Shown here in pieces: positions 1-5,547 of a stretch of DNA of 10,544 nucleotides (positions are counted from its first letter, which is position 1; each line of letters begins with the position of its first letter). A program made the position numbers and the translations under genes. Under the pieces are notes generated by a model that ran no database searches, had not been told where the DNA came from, and saw only the letters and a list, made by a program, of their open reading frames with translations. Origin of the DNA: an uncultured Eggerthellaceae bacterium (GTDB lineage Bacteria; Actinomycetota; Coriobacteriia; Coriobacteriales; Eggerthellaceae); the NCBI GenBank assembly GCA_910577495.1, contig CAJTML010000073.1, positions 1 to 10,544 of the forward strand, in the 5' to 3' direction.

Positions 1-69
1 AACCTTGCCATGGCGTCGAATGATTTTGCACTTGTCGCACATTTTCTTGACCGAAGGACGTACCTTCAT
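1..69 (-). CDS. rpmJ: 50S ribosomal protein L36 (partial, N-terminal 23 residues)
   Basis: The reverse strand reads MKVRPSVKKMCDKCKIIRRH then GKV before the window ends, which is the invariant start of bacterial L36, a small zinc-ribbon protein of the large ribosomal subunit. The first two Cys of its metal site (C11 and C14) are visible; the C-terminal third lies outside the window. The start is supported by a GAAAGGA Shine-Dalgarno about 7 nt upstream. It lies 121 bp downstream of infA on the same strand, the usual infA-rpmJ order that normally continues into rpsM-rpsK-rpsD-rpoA-rplQ. Identification is near certain despite the truncation. Confidence 0.97.
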   Translation of the reverse strand, partial: MKVRPSVKKMCDKCKIIRRHGKV

Positions 70-146
70 ATCATTTTCCTTTCGGTTATGCGTTTACCTC
101 TATCTTCACACCCAGCCGCAGGTGAGAATTTTTGCTGTCAGGCGCA

Positions 147-176
147 CACGTATCCACTCACGCTTCACAATACGTG
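147..176 (-). other. Stem-loop in the infA-rpmJ spacer
   Basis: The segments at 147-153 and 170-176 are perfectly complementary (7 bp, CACGTAT/ATACGTG) around a 17-nt loop. One more GC pair series can be added if a single base is bulged. The 121-bp gap between infA and rpmJ is longer than is common in this cluster, so an mRNA structure acting in attenuation, processing or ribosomal-protein feedback is possible. There is no U-tract after it, so it is not an intrinsic terminator. I see no convincing promoter in the gap. The function is unknown. Confidence 0.35.
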
Positions 177-190
177 CACAATTCATTCGG

Positions 191-409
191 TTATTTGAAG
201 CGATATGTGATACGACCGCGGTTCAGGTCGTATACAGAAAGTTCAACCGTGACTTTGTCTCCCGGTAAGATTTTGATGTAGTGCATCCGCATCTTGCCAG
301 AAATATGGGCCAATATCTTGTGCCCATTTTCGAGTTCTACCCTAAACATTGCGTTCGGGAGAGCCTCAAGGACAGTTCCCTCAAGCTCGATAACGTCTTC
401 TTTGGCCAA
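191..409 (-). CDS. infA: Translation initiation factor IF-1
   Basis: This encodes a 72-residue protein beginning MAKEDVIELEGTVLEALPN and ending GRITYRFK, the full length and conserved ends of bacterial IF-1. IF-1 is a cytoplasmic OB-fold (S1-like) protein that binds the 30S A site and assists IF-2 and IF-3 during initiation. The start codon is TTG at 407-409. It is fixed by a strong GGAGGA Shine-Dalgarno at 416-421 with 6-nt spacing, and by the conserved N-terminus. It is followed by rpmJ. Upstream it is not adjacent to map or adk, its usual partners; instead it has its own promoter (453-482) and a non-coding stretch. The TTG start may reduce translation or allow initiation-dependent control, which is inference. 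Confidence 0.97.
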   Translation of the reverse strand: MAKEDVIELEGTVLEALPNAMFRVELENGHKILAHISGKMRMHYIKILPGDKVTVELSVYDLNRGRITYRFK

Positions 410-452
410 CGGTTATCCTCCAAGCAAATCGAACATTTTGCAGCAATAGTAG

Positions 453-482
453 ATATTACCAAAGAATTGGGCTTTATAGCAA
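453..482 (-). promoter_or_regulatory. Predicted sigma-70-type promoter of infA-rpmJ
   Basis: The reverse strand has TTGCTA (477-482) and TAATAT (453-458) separated by 18 bp. Transcription would begin near 446, giving a leader of about 35 nt before the infA start that contains its Shine-Dalgarno. This fits the absence of a co-directional gene immediately upstream of infA. It is a prediction from hexamer matching only. Confidence 0.6.
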
Positions 483-509
483 GGAGAATTTTGGGGACAC
501 GAAATCCTA

Positions 510-703
510 ACAAACCGATCGGTTTGGCTTTCGCACCTGCATGTCAGGCTTGCGGTCTGGATGCCGCGCAGTTTGTTGCATCAGATGCACCGTATATGTG
601 CTGCAACAACCGCCAGGTATTTGCGCATATGCGCTGCCGCCTTGTCGGCATGGACGAAGCGCGGTTCGCAGAATGCCAACTCATATCACTTCGTCTGCTG
701 AGT
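510..703 (-). ncRNA. Candidate structured RNA or long leader, no family recognised
   Basis: This non-coding stretch lies just downstream of a strong promoter (709-736) on the reverse strand. It holds many complementary segments: 689-695 with 653-659 (7 bp); 673-679 with 645-651 (7 bp, one G-U); the 12-bp palindrome at 623-634; 602-609 with 573-580 (8 bp), enclosing 598-601 with 587-590 (4 bp); 564-567 with 552-555; 545-548 with 536-539; and the 16-bp palindrome at 511-526, which could fold into a terminal hairpin with only a weak T-rich tail. The longest reverse-strand reading frame here (60 codons) has no Shine-Dalgarno and resembles no protein I know. I could not match it to tmRNA, 6S RNA, RNase P RNA, SRP RNA or a familiar riboswitch. 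It may end near 510 or read through into infA as a leader. Confidence 0.4.
511..526. repeat. 16-bp perfect palindrome
   Basis: CAAACCGATCGGTTTG is its own reverse complement. It sits about 30 bp upstream of the predicted infA -35 element and at the end of the candidate structured RNA. It could be the terminal hairpin of that RNA (6-bp stem, GATC loop) or a dimeric-repressor operator controlling infA. The short, weak T-run after it (TTAGGATTT on the reverse strand) makes an efficient intrinsic terminator uncertain. Confidence 0.5.
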
Positions 704-708
704 GCATC

Positions 709-736
709 ATTGTACCCGTTTTGCAATTTGGGTCAA
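709..736 (-). promoter_or_regulatory. Strong predicted sigma-70-type promoter of the candidate RNA
   Basis: The reverse strand has TTGACC (731-736) and TACAAT (709-714) with a 16-bp spacer. These are the same two hexamers as the tRNA-Lys promoter at 10244-10272. Transcription would start near 702-703. No protein-coding gene with a ribosome-binding site begins in the next 290 bases before infA. Confidence 0.6.
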
Positions 737-773
737 GCACTCAGGCAAGATTTTATGAAGGCTTCGCCCTCCC

Positions 774-2939
774 CTACAGCGTAAACTCTCCCTGTCTTTC
801 GCCAGTATCCAAGCTAAAGCACGAGATCACGGCGTTATTGACCACGTAGAGCTTCTGGTCAATCACCACGCCGCGCATGCCATACCACGCAGCATCTTGG
901 GCGACTTCATGCAGAAGTTCACTAAAGCCCGCTGCCTCATCATAGGTATAGACATAGTAGCTGAAATCCATGTCAAAAGCAGGAAAACCAATGAGACCGG
1001 CGGTGGGCATGACCAGCGCGGCACGATAATTGCTCAAGACCTCCGAGCCGAATGCCTCGGGAAGCAGCGTCGTGTGCAGCTCACGCACCTGCAGCGGATC
1101 CGACACATCAAACATGCTGAGTTTCAGGCCATCGAGGACGCCCGTGTTCTCGTCGGCCGCATAGCCAATACCCAAAAGCTTGTCTTGGGTATACGGATGC
1201 AGGTATTGCGAAAATCCCGGCAGCGTAAGCTCGTCGGTAATGCGCGGGTTGGCTGGGTCGGACAAGTCCACCACAAAGAGCGGATCGACCTGCAAGAAGG
1301 TGACGAAGTAGCCCGCCTCACCAATAAAACGCGCTGACTTGAGTTGTTCGCCCGGCGCAATGTTGTCAATGAAGCCAATGCGCTGCAGATCCTGGTCAAA
1401 CACCGAAAGCTCGGTGGTTGAAGCGTCCTCGAACGTCTCTTCGTCAAAAGCATAGCGCTGCGAAACCACGCGCAACGTGCCGTCGTATTCATCAATGCAG
1501 AAGCTATCAGGCACGATGCCGGCGCAGCTTGTTTGTGCGCGCGAAGTGATTTCGCCCTCCACGTAGTCGAAAGCGTAGAGCAGCGTTTTGTCTGGATAGA
1601 ATAACTGGGTTTCGCCCTGCGAATCGTCATAGGTCTGCTGATAGAGATAGATGCTTTGACTGCCCATGTAAAGTTGCGCGTAATCAGTCAACACAGCAAC
1701 ACTATCCTGGGCATACGCAGGCGCGTCAAGCTTGATGGAGCTCATCACCATATAGGAGGTGGCGCGCTCATCAGAGGGCATATAAATGTTGTCTGGCGCA
1801 AGCGGCACGTCGCACACGCGCGGAACGAGGGCTTGCTCGGCGTCGAGTTCTGCAGCAACCAAGCCATATACAATTCCGATGGCCTGGCTGCCGTACAGCA
1901 CAGTGTCGGCGGCTTCGCCATCTGTGGTCTCAATACTAGAGGGAGCCTGCACTGGAGGCGCATACTCAGTAAGTAGATAGAGATAGCTGTCTTCTATGCG
2001 CGAAGTGACGAAAGCACCATCTTGCGCAAAAGCTGCAATTTCTTGTGGGTGAGCTGGGTCGGAAACGTCGTAGCTCAGGACGCGCGTTCCAATATGTTTA
2101 TAAGAACACGGGTCAACTTGGTAGCCTTCGTCTAGCACGTAGTCGTCTGCATCACGCGGCTCAATCATCGTGGGAAGACTGGTGACCGGATCCACCACAT
2201 ACGGCTCATAGTAGCCTGCCAGCACGAAGAGGCGGTTATCTTGCAGGTAAAACTCATACACGGAGAGGTTTTGATCAAACTCAATGGTTGCAAGTTGCTC
2301 AAGGGTTTCGCCTTGCGTGTCCACGATACCCAACCGCCAGTGCGACGCATAATCATACGACTCGGGGTCGGCATCGTAGAGCGTGTAGAGATACCGGCCG
2401 TCAGTTTTGACCAGGTCACCCTCATCCACGCCCTCAGTGCGCGTATTTGTTACTGAGTGGGAGCCGAAAGCATCATCGCCAATCAGCGCAGTGTCAGAAG
2501 CTGCACCGTCCATGGCGCCATCCGCTGTAGCGCTTTCTGCGTCACCATACATTTCAAGCGAGCCACGATCCACGGTTCCATCAGCGGATTCATCCTGCAT
2601 AAAAGCGTCGAAGATTTCATCATACGTTTGCGCCACAGGGAGCGCCTCGCCAGCGTGAGAGCGCATAGCCACCGCCGTATCAACCTGCGCTGGCGCCCCT
2701 GCCAAATTCGCGCGCGAATTCAGCGCGCCAAACGCTGCCACTCCAACGCCAACAACCAGCAGCAGACACGCCGCAAGCGCCCCTACCTGAGCGGGGCGAA
2801 AGCGCTTGCGCGGCGCCGCATGCACCTCTTGTTCAAGCCGCTGTTCAAGCGCGTCGGGCGAAAGCGACGGCGGCACGTCCACGTCGTCATAGGCGTCTTT
2901 AATCTGCTGCAGCAACTGTTGTTCGTGATCGTTTAGCAT
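774..2939 (-). CDS. Membrane-anchored beta-propeller protein, probable anti-sigma factor/sensor
   Basis: This 721-residue protein has three parts: a charged cytoplasmic N-terminus (about 1-50), one membrane helix (about 52-73), then a long extracytoplasmic region. After an Asp/Ala-rich linker (about 80-160), the segment TEGVDEGDLVKTDGRYLYTL (168-187) is the typical opening of the secreted C-terminal beta-propeller family (Beta_propel), which appears to fill the rest of the protein. The start ATG lies inside the sigma gene's last codons (7-nt overlap, ATGCTAA) with GGAGGG upstream, indicating translational coupling. By analogy with sigma/anti-sigma operons, the cytoplasmic N-terminus probably holds the sigma factor and the propeller senses something outside the membrane. 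The first 50 residues contain no Cys and no HxxxCxxC zinc anti-sigma motif, so the anti-sigma role rests on gene order and topology. The ligand is unknown. Confidence 0.85.
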   Translation of the reverse strand: MLNDHEQQLLQQIKDAYDDVDVPPSLSPDALEQRLEQEVHAAPRKRFRPAQVGALAACLLLVVGVGVAAFGALNSRANLAGAPAQVDTAVAMRSHAGEALPVAQTYDEIFDAFMQDESADGTVDRGSLEMYGDAESATADGAMDGAASDTALIGDDAFGSHSVTNTRTEGVDEGDLVKTDGRYLYTLYDADPESYDYASHWRLGIVDTQGETLEQLATIEFDQNLSVYEFYLQDNRLFVLAGYYEPYVVDPVTSLPTMIEPRDADDYVLDEGYQVDPCSYKHIGTRVLSYDVSDPAHPQEIAAFAQDGAFVTSRIEDSYLYLLTEYAPPVQAPSSIETTDGEAADTVLYGSQAIGIVYGLVAAELDAEQALVPRVCDVPLAPDNIYMPSDERATSYMVMSSIKLDAPAYAQDSVAVLTDYAQLYMGSQSIYLYQQTYDDSQGETQLFYPDKTLLYAFDYVEGEITSRAQTSCAGIVPDSFCIDEYDGTLRVVSQRYAFDEETFEDASTTELSVFDQDLQRIGFIDNIAPGEQLKSARFIGEAGYFVTFLQVDPLFVVDLSDPANPRITDELTLPGFSQYLHPYTQDKLLGIGYAADENTGVLDGLKLSMFDVSDPLQVRELHTTLLPEAFGSEVLSNYRAALVMPTAGLIGFPAFDMDFSYYVYTYDEAAGFSELLHEVAQDAAWYGMRGVVIDQKLYVVNNAVISCFSLDTGERQGEFTL

Positions 2940-3433
2940 TTCACACCCTCCATCAGCGCGGCTAATTTCGCCAAGGCACGCTTTTGTTTTGAGCGAACGG
3001 TGTTGGCGTTTTTGCCGAGGATTTCGCCAATTTCTTGGCTTGTGAACCCACCAAACACCGAGAGGGCAACAATGAGCCTGTCCTCATCGGGAAGCTGGGC
3101 GGAGGCTTGGCGAAGCGAAAGTGCATCTGCCATATCCAGGTGCGCATCAGGCGTGACCTGGGCATCTGAGGCGCGCTCAAGATCGGTCGGCGTCTGTACA
3201 CTGGCGCGATCTTTCGCACCGAGCAGGCGCTTGCAGGTGTTTGCCAAAATGGTAAACATCCAGGGTTTGCACGCGGAGATATCCTTGAGTTGATCAGCGT
3301 TTTTGTACGCGGATACCATGGCGTCTGCCACCGCATCTTCGGCGTCATGGGGATGCCGCATCATGCAATAGGCAAAACGATACAACTCGTGATACCAGTT
3401 TGCGTAGTAGTGCGAAAATGTCTTCGCGTCCAT
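2933..3433 (-). CDS. ECF-like sigma-70 family RNA polymerase sigma factor
   Basis: With the ATG at 3431-3433 the protein has 166 residues. A sigma-2 region lies at about 5-70: DAEDAVADAMVSAYKN (30-45) is the region 2.2-like core-binding helix, and KPWMFTILANTCKRLL (56-71) is the end of region 2. A sigma-4 region lies at about 112-160, with helix-turn-helix FTSQEIGEILGKNANTVRSK (130-149). There is no domain 3, as in ECF factors. The open frame continues upstream to 3619, but that would run through tRNA-Gln, so the long version is wrong. The ATG at 3433 has only a weak GGA; a TTG at 3445 with AAGAGG 11 nt upstream is an alternative. It overlaps the propeller gene by 7 nt and is probably released when that membrane partner senses its signal. 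The target promoters are unknown. Confidence 0.88.
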   Translation of the reverse strand: MDAKTFSHYYANWYHELYRFAYCMMRHPHDAEDAVADAMVSAYKNADQLKDISACKPWMFTILANTCKRLLGAKDRASVQTPTDLERASDAQVTPDAHLDMADALSLRQASAQLPDEDRLIVALSVFGGFTSQEIGEILGKNANTVRSKQKRALAKLAALMEGVKC

Positions 3434-3521
3434 GGATTCATCCAATCGCTTATAAGCCTCTTGTGTATAAGAGTCACCAAAACCGCAAACTGTTGCAAAA
3501 TTTTTCGGGAAGAAAAAAGAA

Positions 3522-3595
3522 TGGCTGGGGTACCAGGATTCGAACCTAGATAGCTGGTACCAAAAACCAGAGTCCTGCCGTTGGACGATACCCCA
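3522..3595 (-). tRNA. tRNA-Gln (anticodon UUG)
   Basis: The reverse strand folds as a 74-nt cloverleaf including an encoded CCA. The acceptor stem is TGGGGTA/TACCCCA, the D-stem GTCC/GGAC, and the anticodon stem CTGGT/ACCAG with loop TTTTGGT, so positions 34-36 read TTG. The T-stem is CTAGG/CCTGG around TTCGAAT, followed by G73. The U-G start of the acceptor stem is typical of bacterial tRNA-Gln. It reads CAA codons, and CAG by wobble. It is followed by a T-rich stretch without a clear hairpin, then by the sigma gene in the same orientation 88 bp away. Confidence 0.97.
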
Positions 3596-3646
3596 GCATA
3601 GGCGTTCGGCGATGCGCAAGCCGCACCAAGAAACGCGCGAATTGAG

Positions 3647-3675
3647 ATTATACTGCTCAATAAAACGTGGCGCAA
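3647..3675 (-). promoter_or_regulatory. Predicted promoter of tRNA-Gln
   Basis: The reverse strand has TTGCGC (3670-3675) and a consensus TATAAT (3647-3652) at 17-bp spacing, with the start expected near 3640, about 45 nt before the mature tRNA 5' end. Because no strong terminator separates the tRNA from the sigma gene, this promoter may also feed the sigma/propeller operon. Confidence 0.8.
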
Positions 3676-3732
3676 GTGCCAGTTTTCGCCCAGCGGATAT
3701 CCCTGAGCCCTCAAACCATCAATCGGCAACGC

Positions 3733-5166
3733 CTAGCGCACGGGCGTTTCTTCGACATCTATATATTCACTGATGTAGTCCAAAAGCTCCTGGCGCGAGT
3801 GCATGCCCGTTTTCGCATAAATGCGCGAAATGTGGGTATGCGCCGTTGCGGTGGTCACGTGCAGCTCGGCAGCCACGCGCTTTTGCGTGAAGCCCGCAAC
3901 ATAGAGCGCAAGCACCTCAATTTCGCGATCGGACAACATGAATTGCCGGCCGATCTCTTCAGCACTTCGACGCATCACGGCATGGCGAACGTCAGGGATG
4001 GAGCTGTCGTCATCAAGTCCCAAGAATCGCTCAAGGGCGCTCGGCGCTGCGTCATCATCGGCGTAGGCTGTGGGTGTGTCGGGGTCAGCATCGTCGGTGT
4101 GCACTTCTGTTTGCAGATGCATAAGCGCATTCGTTTTCACCGCGTACTGCGCCACATCAATGAGCTTCACCATGATGATCTGTGTAGACACGAGCAACAA
4201 CAAGCTGATCACCGCGCCTGTGAAGTGACTATCACCATGCATCGGCAAGAGCGTCAAGCCATAGCGACCCACCCCATGCGACAGTGCCCAAATGCCCCAA
4301 ATCACCACCACGTAATAGAGCGGCTCTCGCCAGCCGGCGGCCATAAACGAAAGCGACAGGTGCCACACGATCACCACCATCATAGAAGCAATCACCGTAG
4401 CAATAATGGCACCCAACTCCAGCGAATCGGGAAACGCGGTGTAACACACGAGCGCAAAGCCAGCCAACAGCTCTACGGTGATCCACAGTCCCACCGTCAT
4501 GATGCGGCTTTTTCCGCGCAGGATGGCCACCACAAAGAGCAAGCAGATCAACTCAATCAGCAAAAAGCGAATCACAAGCGCGGCCGAACCAAACGATACC
4601 GGCTGCTCACCCGAAAAGCCGCACAGAAATCCCGAGACCAGCGCGGTGGAAGCAAGTCCGATGGTTCCAGCAACCAAAAAGCGCTTGTTTGCCAAGCCCG
4701 AAAGCAAGTAGGCACGATAATCGTCATCGCGAATGAGCTCAGGGGTTTCGCGCTCAGAGATTTTTGCCGACTCCCAAAAATAGAGCGGAATCTGGCACAA
4801 CACCACGGGGGCTAACACCCAACAGCGCACATCTTCAGGAAGCGAATCAACCAGCAACACCAGCGCCGCCACCAATGCCATGGCAACGAACACAAACACC
4901 CCTGAAGTGATCGTATCGGCTCCTTCGACATCACGCAGCCAGCACCCCACCGCCAAAACGCCAACGATGGTGATACCCACGCTAATCCAAAACGACGTTG
5001 CGGGAGAGCAGGCGCCAGCAAGGCGCATAACGCCTAAACTGGCAACACCTGCAAACTCCAGCAACACAAATGAGAGAAACGCATACTTTGCTGTCTGCGG
5101 AGTGAGCTTAATATGCATGCGGCGAACAGCCATCACGCACAGCAGCAAAAAGCCAATTGCAACCAT
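3733..5166 (-). CDS. LuxR-family transcriptional regulator with polytopic membrane domain
   Basis: This 477-residue protein has a multi-helix membrane part (about 1-330, some eleven hydrophobic segments) and a linker. Its C-terminal LuxR/GerE-type helix-turn-helix (about 411-470) begins LSDREIEVLALYVAGFTQKR and continues with VTTATAHTHISRIYAKTGMH. This membrane-LuxR architecture is strongly expanded in Eggerthellaceae, often beside molybdoenzyme operons. Here it is divergent from the torD-like/PsrABC-like operon, which it probably controls in response to a substrate sensed by the membrane domain (inference). The start is doubtful. The ATG at 5166 has no Shine-Dalgarno, no alternative start codon lies between it and the in-frame stop at 5203-5205, and the first half of the membrane domain shows five helices against six in the second. 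A frameshifted upstream segment (5184-5300) may belong to it. No clear terminator is visible downstream. Confidence 0.9.
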   Translation of the reverse strand: MVAIGFLLLCVMAVRRMHIKLTPQTAKYAFLSFVLLEFAGVASLGVMRLAGACSPATSFWISVGITIVGVLAVGCWLRDVEGADTITSGVFVFVAMALVAALVLLVDSLPEDVRCWVLAPVVLCQIPLYFWESAKISERETPELIRDDDYRAYLLSGLANKRFLVAGTIGLASTALVSGFLCGFSGEQPVSFGSAALVIRFLLIELICLLFVVAILRGKSRIMTVGLWITVELLAGFALVCYTAFPDSLELGAIIATVIASMMVVIVWHLSLSFMAAGWREPLYYVVVIWGIWALSHGVGRYGLTLLPMHGDSHFTGAVISLLLLVSTQIIMVKLIDVAQYAVKTNALMHLQTEVHTDDADPDTPTAYADDDAAPSALERFLGLDDDSSIPDVRHAVMRRSAEEIGRQFMLSDREIEVLALYVAGFTQKRVAAELHVTTATAHTHISRIYAKTGMHSRQELLDYISEYIDVEETPVR

Positions 5167-5183
5167 GGCGGCGCCGTCGGTAT

Positions 5184-5300
5184 CTACGCCCTCGGCGGTA
5201 CCCTAAACAGGCAGGAAAGAAGACGGAGAAGCGTGTGCGAAATGATGCTGTACTTTTTTGCGAACGAGTCGCCATAGAGCTGCTCCTTGTCCTCTCTCAT
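5184..5300 (-). other. Short ORF with strong RBS upstream of the LuxR gene: leader peptide or frameshifted N-terminus
   Basis: The ATG at 5298-5300 follows GGAGGG (5305-5310) at good spacing and opens a 38-codon frame starting MREDKEQLYGDSFAKKYSII and ending in VPPRA-stop. The LuxR gene's own ATG (5166) lacks such a site. Adding a single G to the GGG run at 5201-5203 would fuse this frame to the regulator through a linker reading GTAEGVDTDGAA, giving one protein of about 522 residues. So it is either the true N-terminus broken by a one-base deletion (real or a sequencing error) or a short upstream peptide that couples translation. The added segment is not strongly hydrophobic, so it does not plainly supply the missing helix. 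Confidence 0.4.
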
Positions 5301-5334
5301 CCATCCCTCCCGTGGCTAAACGCCAGGTAAATCA

Positions 5335-5363
5335 AGGGTAGCACACTCATTTTTTCGTTTGTC
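5335..5363 (-). promoter_or_regulatory. Weak candidate promoter of the LuxR gene
   Basis: The reverse strand has an extended -10 (TGC then TACCCT, 5335-5343), with a poor -35 (GACAAA, 5358-5363) at 17 bp. A start near 5328 would place the GGAGGG site at 5305-5310 about 20 nt into the message. The -35 area overlaps the left arm of the inverted repeat at 5361-5370, which would fit autoregulation. This is low-confidence hexamer matching. Confidence 0.3.
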
Positions 5364-5437
5364 ATCTATTTGGAATGACACCGCAAGACTTTGGTGTAGC
5401 GGACAATTTTCGCCAAAGTTCAACCCCAATAGATGAC
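5361..5437. repeat. Nested inverted repeats in the divergent LuxR/torD intergenic region
   Basis: The outer arms GTCATCTATT (5361-5370) and AATAGATGAC (5428-5437) are a perfect 10-bp inverted repeat. Inside, ACTTTGG (5388-5394) and CCAAAGT (5413-5419) form a perfect 7-bp inverted repeat, and ACACC/GGTGT (5378-5382, 5393-5397) is an overlapping alternative. The whole lies between the regulator and the operon it faces. It is a natural place for operator sites of the LuxR-type protein or another dimeric regulator. Outer arm centres are 67 bp apart. Confidence 0.6.
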
Positions 5438-5484
5438 TCCCGCGCAAGCGACGTCCCTAGAATGCACAGCCATACAACCACCAC

Positions 5485-5523
5485 GGAACACCACCGACAC
5501 GCATCACCACTGCGCGGTGTTCC
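5485..5523. repeat. 8-bp inverted repeat just upstream of the torD-like gene
   Basis: GGAACACC (5485-5492) and GGTGTTCC (5516-5523) are perfectly complementary across 23 bp and end about 11 nt before the Shine-Dalgarno (5534-5540). Arm centres are 31 bp apart, close to three helical turns, so both arms would face the same side of the DNA for a bound dimer or tetramer. In RNA it would be a long-loop hairpin in the leader. There is no U-tract. No good sigma-70 promoter is visible for the operon, which suits activator dependence. Confidence 0.5.
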
Positions 5524-5547
5524 ACAAGCCAAAAGAGGGGTATGGCT

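Noticed and set aside
510..703. Assignment of the candidate RNA to 6S RNA, tmRNA, RNase P RNA or SRP RNA
   Set aside because: The 5' and 3' ends do not pair into a long rod, there is no tRNA-like end, and no hallmark conserved motif of these classes is visible.
760..773. Terminator of the propeller gene at the GGCGAAGCC hairpin
   Set aside because: The stem is only 3 bp and no T-run follows; it is too weak to call.
281..784. 167-codon forward frame across the infA upstream gap
   Set aside because: It is antisense to infA and the candidate RNA, has no Shine-Dalgarno and no recognisable domain.
3434..3619. Upstream extension of the sigma factor frame to 3619
   Set aside because: It would translate straight through tRNA-Gln (3522-3595); the sigma-2 domain begins after the ATG at 3433.
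3653..3690. Terminator of the LuxR gene (TGGC...GCCA hairpin followed by TTTT)
   Set aside because: The stem is 4 bp with a mismatch beyond it, and it overlaps the tRNA-Gln -35 element, so the resemblance is probably accidental.
3667..4815. 382-codon forward open frame
   Set aside because: It lies opposite the LuxR gene, is His/Gln/Arg-rich with no domain, and is a shadow of the membrane-domain codons on the other strand.
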